DNA of 23,645 nucleotides. Origin: JBLHKS01 sp047620505 (GTDB lineage: Bacteria; Verrucomicrobiota; Verrucomicrobiia; Verrucomicrobiales; DEV007). The notes under the pieces were generated by a model. That model made no database searches. It was not told the origin of the DNA and saw nothing but the letters and a program-made list of their open reading frames with translations. A program made the translations under genes and the position numbers. The DNA is taken from assembly GCA_047620505.1 (NCBI GenBank), contig JBLHKS010000114.1, positions 1-23,645 on the forward strand, read 5' to 3'. Below, in pieces: positions 8,118 to 18,626 of this stretch. Position 1 is the stretch's first letter, and the number at the start of each line of letters is the position of its first letter.

Positions 8118-8247
8118 GGTTGTTGTCTCGGCAGAGTGCTCTGGGCGCTCTCGGGCTTCCCTTGGTCTCGATTCGGTAAAAACTCAAGTTTTTCGCTTCA
8201 CTGCTCCAAACTGATCTCAGTTGGGATGATCTGGCCGAGTTCCGGGA

Positions 8248-8892
8248 TCAAAGCCAGAAAAACAGCGTGTCTTTCAACTGCGTGAAAATGAAGTTAAAAA
8301 CGGCACCCCAGATTTTGATATTTACCCAAATCGCTCCGGCGACGAGGGACATCACGAAAATCACCGCGAGGAAAACCCGGAACCAGCGCGGTTTCTGGCC
8401 GGCGAGCTTCGCGTCACGCATCGCGGTGCGGATCAGATCGCGATTCCGGGAGTTGCTCCGGAAAATGAACGAGAAAATGTCGCCTATGATCGGAATCGTC
8501 CCGATCCCGGTGTTGAGGACGATGTTTCCGAGGATTCGCCAGATGACGCTGAACGGAAGGCCCCATCGGATCGCTTCAATGAGCGAAACGCAGCTGATCG
8601 ACGCTCCCATCAAATCGCCGCCGATCGGAAGCAGGCCGACAACCGGATCGAGCCCGACTTTCATGTCTTTCGACAGCGGAATGAGCTCGTCCATGATTCG
8701 AGCGACGGCTTGCGATGCGCCCGGTTTCGGCTGGGCAGCTTTTTTGGCGACGACGACTTTTTTCTTCCCTCCGTTGAAGATGACGGTCGCGCCTTGAGCC
8801 GGCAGCTGCTGAACGACTTCCCGTTTTGGAGCGGCTGCTTTTTTTGCGGCCGATGGCGATTTTTCGAGTCGGAAGGGTTGAGAATCGCTCAT
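8248..8892 (-). CDS. DUF4112 domain membrane protein
   Basis: The 214-residue protein has a Lys/Ala-rich, probably disordered N-terminus (about 1-60) and a DUF4112 core. The core hallmarks are GLDPVVGLLPIGGDL (about 80-94), an amphipathic or hydrophobic stretch through ILGNIVLNTGIGTIPIIGDI and the basic SNSRNRDLIR segment. Two hydrophobic segments close the protein (about 170-195 and near the C-terminal end), so it should be an inner-membrane protein. No biochemical role is established for DUF4112. It lies 16 bp downstream of rho and 130 bp upstream of aroA on the same strand, so it may be co-transcribed with rho. No Shine-Dalgarno sequence is visible. Confidence 0.85.
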   Translation of the reverse strand: MSDSQPFRLEKSPSAAKKAAAPKREVVQQLPAQGATVIFNGGKKKVVVAKKAAQPKPGASQAVARIMDELIPLSKDMKVGLDPVVGLLPIGGDLMGASISCVSLIEAIRWGLPFSVIWRILGNIVLNTGIGTIPIIGDIFSFIFRSNSRNRDLIRTAMRDAKLAGQKPRWFRVFLAVIFVMSLVAGAIWVNIKIWGAVFNFIFTQLKDTLFFWL

Positions 8893-8908
8893 CGGCTTGG
8901 GATTTCGC

Positions 8909-10744
8909 TCAGTGCTGGGCTTTGATCTCGATCAGCAACTGAGCGTTGGTTTTGAAACGCTCCATCAACGAAAGTATTCGCTGAATCGCCTCGATCGGTT
9001 TGTGCCCCGCGAGGCCACGCCGAATGATGTAGGTTTTGTCCAATTGATGCGGCGCGAGAAGTAGTTCTTCGCGGCGAGTTCCGGAGGCGTGGATGTTGAC
9101 CGCTGGCCAGACATATTGCTCGGCGATCTTCCGATCGAGGACGAGTTCCATGTTGCCGGTGCCTTTGAATTCCTGGAAAATCCCCTCATCCATCGAGCTG
9201 TTGGTTTCGACCAACGCGGTGCCGATGATGGTGAGCGAACCGGCTTCACGCGTGTTCCGAGCGGCGGCGAAGAGCCGGCGTGGGATTTCGAGCGCGCCAA
9301 CGGCCATGCCGCCTTTTTGAATGCCTCGGTTATTGCCTTTCATCGCGTTGTTGAACGCACGAGCGAGACGAGTGATCGAGTCAAGCAGCAGGAAAACGTG
9401 TTCGCCGGCTTCAACGAGTCGTTTGCAGCGTTCGATCGCGATTTGCGCAATCCGGGTGTGGCTTTTGACGTCCTGGTCGTTGCTGCTGGCCATGATTTCG
9501 GCGAACGGCAGAGCGCGGCGCAGCTCCGTGACTTCCTCCGGCCGTTCGTCGACGAGCAAGACGAAGATTATCATGTTTTCGTGGTTCTTGTGAACCGCTT
9601 CGGCCATGTGCTGAAGAATTGTCGTTTTGCCGGTTCGCGGCGGGGCGACGATCAAGCCGCGTTGGCCGCGCCCAAGCGGGGTGACGAGGTCGATCACGCG
9701 AGTGGTGTATTGTCCCGGCGTGGTTTCGAGCGTGATCTTTTTACAAGGGTTGATCGCGGTCAATTCCTCGAAAAACGGTAGCTCCTTGCAGTCGTCAGGC
9801 GATTTGCCGCAGATTTCGAGGACTTCGATCAACTGCGGCCCTCGATGACCTTCTTTGGCGATGCACTTGATCCACATTCCATCACGAAGGCCGTAGGTCC
9901 GGACCGTTTCCGGCGTTACGAAAACGTCGCTCGGATTCTGCTGATAGTCGTTCTCGGTCTGGCGCAGGAAGCCGAATCCTTTGTTTGAGATTTCGAGCAG
10001 CCCAGCCGCGTCAATTGGAGGCCCCGTGGGCACCTCTGCCTGGCGCGGTTCGCGTTCGCCGCGAGGTTTTTTACGCCGACGTTTGCGACGGTCATTGCGT
10101 TCACCTCCCCGTTCGCCGTTTTGGTCGTTCGATTCGCTATTTCGGTCGCCCCGTCCCCCGTTTCGGTCATTTCGTTCCCCGTTTCGGTCATTTCGCTCGC
10201 CGCCACGTTGATTTTGATTCTGGTTCTGCCGACCCTGGCCTCCTCTACGGTTTCTGCCTCTTTTCTCTCTCGGTCTGCCGTCTCGCTCCCTGGATTCGGT
10301 TGGCTGATCGGACGATTTTGCCGCGGGTTGGGCATTTTCCGACTGAGGTTGCGCAGCTGATTCGGCGGGCGCAGAAGCTGGGGCCGATTCGACAGGCGCG
10401 GGCGCTTTTTGAGCTGGAGCCGGAGCCGGGCTTGAAACCTCGGCGGCTTTTTCTCCGCCCGAATCTTTTGCCGCAGGCTTCTCGGCCTTCGCAGTTTTCT
10501 TCGCTGCAGCCTTTTTCGTCGCTGACTTCTTTTTGGCTGCCACTTTTTTCTTCGTCGCAGCCTTCTTTTTGGCCTTGGGAGCTTTCTTCGCCGGTGCGCT
10601 AGCTCCAGCAGCTGCTGGCGGAGAATCAGCCGGGGCCGCGCTTGAAGCCTTTTTCGAAGTCGCGCGCTTTTTCTTCGCAGCAGGCGCGGGTTCGTTGGGA
10701 GTGTTGTCGAACAACGGTAGCCCCGCAGTAGTAGGTTCGTTCAT
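8909..10744 (-). CDS. rho: Transcription termination factor Rho with long disordered N-terminal domain
   Basis: The start at 10744 (MNEPTTAGLPLFD) gives 611 residues; an in-frame ATG at 10777 would add 11. Neither has a Shine-Dalgarno sequence. Standard Rho is about 420 residues, and the extra roughly 240 are N-terminal. They comprise a Lys/Ala/Pro-rich histone-H1-like part (about 20-145) and then an Arg/Asn/Gly/Gln-rich part (about 150-235) containing repeats of GERNDRN. The core follows: the cold-shock-like RNA-binding domain (from GLLEISNKGFGFLR, about 248), Walker A APPRTGKTT (about 367-375), VDERPEEVTEL, Walker B VFLLLDSITR, and the GNNRGIQKGG and EEFKGTGNMEL-like region. Rho is a hexameric RNA-dependent ATPase that ends transcripts. 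The basic extension probably adds RNA binding or condensation, as reported for IDR-bearing Rho of other bacteria. It is preceded by the YebC gene and followed by DUF4112. Confidence 0.96.
   Translation of the reverse strand: MNEPTTAGLPLFDNTPNEPAPAAKKKRATSKKASSAAPADSPPAAAGASAPAKKAPKAKKKAATKKKVAAKKKSATKKAAAKKTAKAEKPAAKDSGGEKAAEVSSPAPAPAQKAPAPVESAPASAPAESAAQPQSENAQPAAKSSDQPTESRERDGRPREKRGRNRRGGQGRQNQNQNQRGGERNDRNGERNDRNGGRGDRNSESNDQNGERGGERNDRRKRRRKKPRGEREPRQAEVPTGPPIDAAGLLEISNKGFGFLRQTENDYQQNPSDVFVTPETVRTYGLRDGMWIKCIAKEGHRGPQLIEVLEICGKSPDDCKELPFFEELTAINPCKKITLETTPGQYTTRVIDLVTPLGRGQRGLIVAPPRTGKTTILQHMAEAVHKNHENMIIFVLLVDERPEEVTELRRALPFAEIMASSNDQDVKSHTRIAQIAIERCKRLVEAGEHVFLLLDSITRLARAFNNAMKGNNRGIQKGGMAVGALEIPRRLFAAARNTREAGSLTIIGTALVETNSSMDEGIFQEFKGTGNMELVLDRKIAEQYVWPAVNIHASGTRREELLLAPHQLDKTYIIRRGLAGHKPIEAIQRILSLMERFKTNAQLLIEIKAQH
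10127..10203. repeat. Short in-frame tandem repeats inside rho
   Basis: A roughly 21-bp unit (containing CCCCGTTTCGGTCATTTCG) is repeated, perfectly in the middle and imperfectly at the edges. It encodes GERNDRN-like heptads. The unit keeps the frame, so slippage would change only the length of the disordered Rho segment. Confidence 0.65.
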
Positions 10745-10839
10745 GAAATAGTTAGTTGGATCGGCCGGCCTCCGCATGGGCGAAAAGCGGGCGCATCAAA
10801 AAATTGTCGAGTCAGTTCGATTGGTAAAAGAGCATCGCG

Positions 10840-11595
10840 TCACTTGGCCATGACCTGCTCCATGATTTCGTCCGATATGTCGAAGTTGGAAAACACGTTC
10901 AGCGTGTCGTCATAATCATCGAGCGCTTCGTAAAGCCGGAGAATTTTCGTTGCCGCGGAAACTTCAGTTACAGCGACCGTGTTCTCCGGAACATAGACCA
11001 ATTCGGCCGAAATCACATTCAAACCAGCTTCTCGAAGCGCGTTGGCGACGGCTCCGAGCGATTCGGCTGAAGTTCGGACGATGTGGTCTTCGTCGTCCGC
11101 TTCAATATCGTCCGCGCCGGCCTCAATCGCCTGTTCCATCAGCGATTCTTCGCCGATGTCTTCGAGCGAAATCCGGATTTCACCACAGCGCTTAAATTGA
11201 TAAGTGACGCTGCCGCTCTGGCCCATATTTCCGCCCTTCTTATTGAAGATCAGATTAATGTCGGCCGCAGAGCGATTTCTGTTATCGGTGCAAATCTCGA
11301 TGATCAGAGCGACGCCGCCCGCAGCGAATCCCTCGTAGGTGATTTCCTCGATCGCATCGCCGCCGAGTTCGCCGGTGCCTTTTTTGATCGCCCTTTCGAT
11401 ATTTTCCTTCGGCATCGACGCCGCCTTGGCCCCCTCAATCGCCGTCCGTAGCGAAGGATTCATCGAAGGATCCCCTCCCCCATCTCGAGATGCGATTGAA
11501 ATTTCCTTGGAAAAGCGACTGAAAACCTTGCCCTTTTTCGCGTCCACGCGGGCTTTGATGTGCTTGACCTTGGACCACTTGTTGTGACCTGCCAT
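10840..11595 (-). CDS. yebC: YebC/PmpR family protein
   Basis: The 251-residue protein matches the YebC/PmpR/TACO1 family over its full usual length. Hallmarks are MAGHNKWSKVKHIKARVDAK at the N-terminus, KGKVFSRFSKEI, NPSLRTAIEGAKAASMPKEN, ERAIKKGTGEL, YEGFAAGGVALIIEICTDN and FNKKGGNMGQSGSV. Members are described either as transcriptional regulators or as translation factors that relieve ribosome stalling, and the sequence does not decide between these. The gene is the first of a minus-strand run and is followed 95 bp later by rho. No terminator is visible between them, so co-transcription is possible. No Shine-Dalgarno sequence precedes the ATG. Confidence 0.95.
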   Translation of the reverse strand: MAGHNKWSKVKHIKARVDAKKGKVFSRFSKEISIASRDGGGDPSMNPSLRTAIEGAKAASMPKENIERAIKKGTGELGGDAIEEITYEGFAAGGVALIIEICTDNRNRSAADINLIFNKKGGNMGQSGSVTYQFKRCGEIRISLEDIGEESLMEQAIEAGADDIEADDEDHIVRTSAESLGAVANALREAGLNVISAELVYVPENTVAVTEVSAATKILRLYEALDDYDDTLNVFSNFDISDEIMEQVMAK

Positions 11596-12066
11596 CGATT
11601 CGAAAGTTGTTTTTAAGTTCGGTTCTGAATTGGAACTATTGAGAAGCAGGCGGGCGTTCCGCTCTGGTTCCTTCTCACCGGAGTTTCTTCAATGCATCAG
11701 CCTCAATCGATCGATCGGAGCCAACAGCACGATCAACACTCTTTTTCTTCGTGGGCGATTCCGATATCCACCACAACAGGTGTTGCGAGGAGGAGTTTGG
11801 TAATGGCGGAACGGACGCCGGGCGCGAATGAACACACCAGAGAATTGATTAAGCAATCATGGAAGCTAGCTTTTGATGCGCAAGCCTTTTCTCGCCAAAA
11901 TCCCACAGGCCAGCTCGATAGGCGATCTCATTCCCAATATTTCCCAAGGATTCCAGAACTATTGAGGCCGGAATTTCAGAGTGCGCTTTTGGCTTGATTC
12001 CCTGATTTTTTGTTCCCAAGTAGGAGGCCTCTTCGAAAAGCCAATTTTCCAGTAATCTAATCTACG
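11596..12066. other. Divergent intergenic region
   Basis: This 471-bp region lies between the divergent yebC and the Lys/Ala-rich gene and must hold both promoters. I could not identify convincing -35/-10 boxes. No tRNA or strong terminator is seen. The only coding candidate is the small ORF at 11803. Confidence 0.6.
11803..11997 (+). CDS. Possible small protein (64 aa), unrecognised
   Basis: The 64-residue product starts MAERTPGANEHTRELIKQSW and contains no domain I recognise. In its favour, GAGGAGGAG (11787-11795) lies 7 bases before the ATG, the best Shine-Dalgarno match in the window, where most genes have none. Against it, the composition is unlike the neighbouring genes, it is short and family support is unknown. 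A longer in-frame version starts at 11692 but lacks such a site. It could equally be chance ORF sequence in a promoter region. Confidence 0.25.
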   Translation: MAERTPGANEHTRELIKQSWKLAFDAQAFSRQNPTGQLDRRSHSQYFPRIPELLRPEFQSALLA

Positions 12067-12441
12067 ATGGGTAAGCAATACAATAAACTGATCAAGCGCC
12101 GCCGCCGGAAACAATATCTTAAACGGCAAAAGGAACTGGAAAAGATCACCAAAGCCAAGGCAAAGAAACCAGCTGCGAAAAAAGCGGCTGCGAAGAAGGC
12201 CAAACCGGCTCCTGATCCCAAACCGAAACCTGAAGAGGTCGCGCAAGAAGAGCCAGCAGCTGCTGAAGTCGCTGAGGCTTCGGCTCCAGCTACTGAAGAG
12301 CCCGCTCCGGCTAAAAAGGCTGCTAAAAAGGCAGCCAAGAAAGCGGCTAAAAAAGCAGCCAAGAAGGCTACTAAAAAGGCCGCTACGAAAGTCGACGAGG
12401 AGAAAGACGACGACGAGAAAACCGACGAGAAGGATTCCTGA
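12067..12441 (+). CDS. Small Lys/Ala-rich histone-H1-like protein
   Basis: The 124-residue product has a strongly basic N-terminus (MGKQYNKLIKRRRRKQYLKR, then a short coiled-coil-like stretch to about residue 30). A Lys/Ala/Pro-rich middle follows, then KKAA repeats (about 79-108) and an acidic tail (DEEKDDDEKTDEKDS). The N-terminus resembles a small conserved verrucomicrobial protein as I recall it, of unknown function. The tail resembles bacterial H1-like proteins, so nucleic-acid binding is likely. The AAKKA pattern recurs in the Rho and DUF4112 N-termini of this window. No Shine-Dalgarno sequence is seen. The NYN ribonuclease gene follows 54 bp later on the same strand. DNA compaction, ribosome association or RNA binding are all possible. 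Confidence 0.75.
   Translation: MGKQYNKLIKRRRRKQYLKRQKELEKITKAKAKKPAAKKAAAKKAKPAPDPKPKPEEVAQEEPAAAEVAEASAPATEEPAPAKKAAKKAAKKAAKKAAKKATKKAATKVDEEKDDDEKTDEKDS
12311..12391. repeat. 12-bp in-frame tandem repeats encoding KKAA
   Basis: About seven imperfect 12-bp units (variants of AAAAAGGCAGCC, AAGAAAGCGGCT and similar) lie in the Lys/Ala-rich gene. Synonymous differences between units show that the amino-acid repeat is kept although the DNA has drifted. Confidence 0.7.
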
Positions 12442-12495
12442 TCCGGAGGCTTTTGCCTTCATCGCTCTAACTCGTCTGAATCCATTCACGATTCG

Positions 12496-12933
12496 ATGAG
12501 CCAAAGGGCCAAACAGCGAATTCTACTGGTCGACGGCAACAACGTGATTCACGCGTGGCCCGAACTGTTGGAACTTCACCAGCAGCGGCGCGGGCTTGCG
12601 CACACTGAGTTGTGTCGGCGGCTGACCGGATATCAAGATCAAAGCGAGGCGCGAGTCGTCCTCGTTTTTGATGGCCGGGGCGACAAGGTCGAAGTCGAGG
12701 CCGAAAAATCGGGAATCCAGGTTTTCTACACCGATTCTGGACGCACGGCCGATGACGTGATCGAGCGACTGACCGCGAAATACGCAGGAAAGTTCGAAAT
12801 CATCGTCGCGACCAACGATCGCGCTGAGCAGAATGCCGTAGCCGCACTCGGCGGCGAGCCCATGTCGACGGACTGGCTTCAGGCGGAAATCGAACGATCG
12901 GAATCCGCCTTTCGATCGCAATGGGGGCTCTGA
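12496..12933 (+). CDS. NYN domain ribonuclease (YacP/Rae1-like)
   Basis: The 145-residue protein is a single NYN (PIN-like) domain of the YacP group. Acidic and Asn residues of the expected active site are present in LLVDGNNVIHAWPEL (10-24), VFDGRG (57-62), the TADDVIE segment (84-90) and VATND (104-108). In Bacillus the related Rae1 cleaves mRNA in the ribosomal A site, so an endoribonuclease role is likely. Length is slightly shorter than YacP (about 170). The ATG at 12496 lacks a Shine-Dalgarno sequence. The SNF2 gene starts only 12 bp after the stop, which suggests one transcript. Confidence 0.88.
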   Translation: MSQRAKQRILLVDGNNVIHAWPELLELHQQRRGLAHTELCRRLTGYQDQSEARVVLVFDGRGDKVEVEAEKSGIQVFYTDSGRTADDVIERLTAKYAGKFEIIVATNDRAEQNAVAALGGEPMSTDWLQAEIERSESAFRSQWGL

Positions 12934-12945
12934 ACCGGCGATCTC

Positions 12946-15585
<2,640 letters not shown>

Positions 15586-15642
15586 GAACGCCCGAAAAGA
15601 AGTGGGCCAGTTTTCCGTGAGTTGCGGGAGTTCGATTTTTTC

Positions 15643-16968
15643 ATGAAAATTTCATCCAGACGGTCTTTTCTCCGCGGTGCCGGTGGCGCGATGCTCGCAC
15701 TTCCGTGGCTCGAAAGCCTGCCAGCAGCTGCTGTCGCACCGAAGACGCGATTCGCGCTTTTTTACGTGCCGATTGGTGTGGTCAGGCGCGCGTTTTTTCC
15801 AGGTGAGGCCGAAGCTGCGATCCCGGGCTTCACCAGCAGCCAGGTCGAAATCAAGGTCGACGTCGAAATCCCGACCGGGCTGAATCCGCTGCCGCAGACG
15901 CCGACTTTGGAGCCGCTTCAACGCGTTCGCGATCGAGTCTCGCTGATCACTGGAATGGACCGAGTTTACCAAAACGGATCAGACGTCCATGCGCAATGCG
16001 CGTCATGTTTTATGAGCAGCGCAACGGCTTACTCGATTAAGGAATCGATCTACCCGCTCGCTCGGACACTCGACCACGTGATTGCCGATGAAGTCGGCGA
16101 GACGACGCCGTTCCGGTCGCTGGAATTCAGCTGCAACCCTCACAAAGACAACAAGGAATCGATTTATTTCGACAACGTTTCCTGGTATGGCACGAACCAC
16201 GTAGCCCCGTCGATTCGCGATCCGCGCAAAGCTTATCAGCGCTTGTTTGGCACGAAAGAAATCCAGACTTATCGAAATATCACCGATCTCGTGCTCGCCG
16301 ATGCGCGATCGATGAAAAAGGATCTCGGTTATGCCGATCAGCAGAAATTCGCCGAGTATTTTGATTCGATTCGCACGATCGAAGAGCAGATGGACAAGCT
16401 TGAGGCGATGCGATCCGAGCTGGCGAACGTAAAAATGGACGAGCCTCCGGAATCGCAACTTCCGCGCGGCGAGTACATCCGATTGATGGGCGATTTGATG
16501 GTCGTCGCGCTCGAAACCGGCTTAACCCGCGTGGCCACCATGATGATCGGGCCCGAACGCTGGGACACGCCCTACATGTTTGATGGAGTTTTCGACAAGC
16601 CGATGAGCCATCACCAAATGTCTCACAATCAGAAGAAATTCATCGATCAATTGGCAATGGTCGATCGCTTTCATTTGGAGCAATTCGTTTATCTGATTGA
16701 GAAAATGGAGAAAATCAAAGAAGCGAACGGGAGCTCGCTGCTCGACAACACGATGCTGACTTTCGGCTCAGGACTCGGCGATGGCGCGACTCATCAGTAT
16801 TCCGAATTGCCGATTATCGTCGCCGGAAAGCAGGCGAACGGCCAGCAGATCCACTGCGCCGAAGGCACGCCTCTAGCGAACCTCTGGCTCTCGCAAGCGC
16901 GCGCGATGGGGTTGAAGTTAGACCGCTTCGCCGATAGCACCGGAATCATTCCCCACCTGCAATCGTGA
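15643..16968 (+). CDS. DUF1552 family Tat-exported protein
   Basis: The 441-residue protein belongs to DUF1552, found mostly in Planctomycetota, Verrucomicrobiota and myxobacteria and of unknown function. The ATG at 15643 is chosen because it begins MKISSRRSFLRGAGGAMLAL, a Tat signal with the twin Arg at 6-7. A TTG at 15622 would only lengthen the n-region. Family segments seen are RFALFYVPIGVVRRAFFP, SLITGMDR, HAQCASCFMSS, EDxx-free linker regions, MIGPERWDTPYMFDG followed by MSHHQMSHNQ, and FGSGLGDGATHQYSELPII. DUF1552 genes are usually paired with a DUF1592/DUF1588/DUF1585 gene. Here the partner type lies about 6 kb away on the other strand, while the immediate downstream neighbour is a PL6 lyase whose GTG start overlaps this stop codon. 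Confidence 0.9.
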   Translation: MKISSRRSFLRGAGGAMLALPWLESLPAAAVAPKTRFALFYVPIGVVRRAFFPGEAEAAIPGFTSSQVEIKVDVEIPTGLNPLPQTPTLEPLQRVRDRVSLITGMDRVYQNGSDVHAQCASCFMSSATAYSIKESIYPLARTLDHVIADEVGETTPFRSLEFSCNPHKDNKESIYFDNVSWYGTNHVAPSIRDPRKAYQRLFGTKEIQTYRNITDLVLADARSMKKDLGYADQQKFAEYFDSIRTIEEQMDKLEAMRSELANVKMDEPPESQLPRGEYIRLMGDLMVVALETGLTRVATMMIGPERWDTPYMFDGVFDKPMSHHQMSHNQKKFIDQLAMVDRFHLEQFVYLIEKMEKIKEANGSSLLDNTMLTFGSGLGDGATHQYSELPIIVAGKQANGQQIHCAEGTPLANLWLSQARAMGLKLDRFADSTGIIPHLQS

Positions 16969-18626
16969 GACTGGCAATCGCGCTGCTGCTGCTCGGATCT
17001 TGCGCATTCGGGGCTGAGCTTCGCGTTGAAAACGGCCAGCAGCTGCTGGCAGCCGCGAAGTCCGCGAAACCAGGCGATGAAATCATTTTGGCCGACGGAA
17101 ACTGGACGGACCAACACCTTAAGCTCACCCTGACAGGCACACAAAAAGCGCCGATCCTGCTTCGGGCCGAGACGATGGGGAAGGCCGTTTTCAGCGGCGA
17201 ATCGTCGCTCGAAATCATCGCCAATCACGTTGTTGTCGATGGTCTGGTTTTTAAAGGCGGCGCTCTGGACGGCGGCCACGTTCTCCGGATTCGCGGCGAA
17301 AATTGCCGCGTCACTCGCTGCTCGATCCTCGACTACAACCCGAAAAAATCCGCAACGCGTTATCACTGGCTTAGTTTGCACGGCCGCGGTCATCGCGTCG
17401 ATCACTGCCGTTTCTCCGGCCAAAATCATTCAGGAACCACGCTTGTCGTCTGGCTTGACGGCGAGAATCCTGGGAATCACCGAATCGATCACAACCATTT
17501 CGGCCCACGGCCGCGCGGAGACGGAAACGGTTTCGAAACTCTGCGCATCGGCGACAGCCAGACCTCGATGATCGACGCGAATTGCTTCGTCACCGCGAAC
17601 CTCTTTGAGAGCTGCGACGGAGAAATTGAAATCGTCTCAAACAAATCCTGCCAGAACACCTATTTTGGAAACACGTTCGATCGCTGCTCCGGCTGCCTGA
17701 CGTTGCGCCACGGAAATCGCTGCGTGGTCGCCTTCAACTGGATTCTCGGCGGCGGGAAAAAGGGAACTGGCGGGATTCGGGTGGTTGGGGAAGGTCATCG
17801 GATTTTCAACAATCACATCGAGGGAACGGACGCCCGCTCCGATGCCGCGATCGCGTTGAGCTCCGCAGTTCCAGACGCAAAACTGAATGAGCACGCCTTG
17901 GTTCGCGATGTTGAGATCGACTCTAACATTATTCAAAACAACCGAGGTGAAGCCTTTACCTTTGCGCACGGTCTGGGTTCGCATGGACGGATTTTGCCGG
18001 CAGAAAACATCGAGCCTACGAATAACCAGATCGATGGCGAAGGTCCGGAAATTCAGATGGGCCACCGGCTGACTCCCTACGATGTTGGGCCTGAATCCAG
18101 GCTCGATCCGCATCCGGACGCGATCGCGAATTCGCATCCATCCGGTGAAGTCGACAAGCTCGAGCTGACCGCGTTCATCGTCCCGAATCCACGATCGTTA
18201 ACTGGCATTGTGATCGATGAAACCGAAGCCGAGTTGGTCGGCGACTGGCAGTACTCGACCCACACGCCGCCCCACATCGGCATCGGCTACCTTCACGATG
18301 GGAAAAGCGGGAAAGGCGAGAAATCCGTGACCTACCGCTTTGATCCGCCTCAATCCGGACTCTACGAAGTTCAGCTCTCGCACTGCTACAACGTTCGCCG
18401 ATCGACCAACACGCCGGTTACGATTCATCACGCCGACGGCGAGGAAACCATTCGGATCAACCAACAGGATGAGCTGGAGATTGACCGCCTTTTTCGCAGT
18501 CTGGGTCAATTCCGCTTTGAAACCAGCAAGCCAGCTTGGATCCGGATCAGCACCGACGGGACGGACGGAAAATACGTGATCGCAGACTCCATCCGACTGA
18601 TTCCGGTCGAACCGGCTCAGAATTAA
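16965..18626 (+). CDS. PL6 family polysaccharide lyase (chondroitinase-B/alginate-lyase-like) with golvesin-like C-terminal domain
   Basis: The 553-residue secreted enzyme begins with a signal peptide (MRLAIALLLLGSCAFGA). A Cys lies near its end, but the context is a poor lipobox. Residues about 18-400 form a right-handed beta-helix of family PL6, which cleaves uronic-acid polymers (alginate, dermatan sulfate) by beta-elimination. The catalytic and calcium-binding set is present with exact spacing: E220 and E222 in GEIEIVSNKS, K227, and R248 in LTLRHGN, matching Glu243, Glu245, Lys250 and Arg271 of chondroitinase B. NGFETLRIG (188-196) is also family-typical. Residues about 412-549 (IVIDETEAELVGDW to YVIADSIRLIPV) look like the golvesin/Xly-type domain, probably carbohydrate binding. 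The GTG start overlaps the DUF1552 stop (GTGA), so translation is coupled. Whether the substrate is alginate or a glycosaminoglycan is not decided by the sequence. Confidence 0.9.
   Translation: MRLAIALLLLGSCAFGAELRVENGQQLLAAAKSAKPGDEIILADGNWTDQHLKLTLTGTQKAPILLRAETMGKAVFSGESSLEIIANHVVVDGLVFKGGALDGGHVLRIRGENCRVTRCSILDYNPKKSATRYHWLSLHGRGHRVDHCRFSGQNHSGTTLVVWLDGENPGNHRIDHNHFGPRPRGDGNGFETLRIGDSQTSMIDANCFVTANLFESCDGEIEIVSNKSCQNTYFGNTFDRCSGCLTLRHGNRCVVAFNWILGGGKKGTGGIRVVGEGHRIFNNHIEGTDARSDAAIALSSAVPDAKLNEHALVRDVEIDSNIIQNNRGEAFTFAHGLGSHGRILPAENIEPTNNQIDGEGPEIQMGHRLTPYDVGPESRLDPHPDAIANSHPSGEVDKLELTAFIVPNPRSLTGIVIDETEAELVGDWQYSTHTPPHIGIGYLHDGKSGKGEKSVTYRFDPPQSGLYEVQLSHCYNVRRSTNTPVTIHHADGEETIRINQQDELEIDRLFRSLGQFRFETSKPAWIRISTDGTDGKYVIADSIRLIPVEPAQN

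Noticed and set aside
8181..8197. AT-rich palindrome AAAAACT-ca-AGTTTTT between DUF4112 and aroA
   Set aside because: The loop is too short and no GC stem or U tract follows, so it is not a convincing terminator.
11692..11802. N-terminal extension of the 64-aa ORF
   Set aside because: It has no start signal and no recognisable residues; only the ATG at 11803 has a Shine-Dalgarno match.
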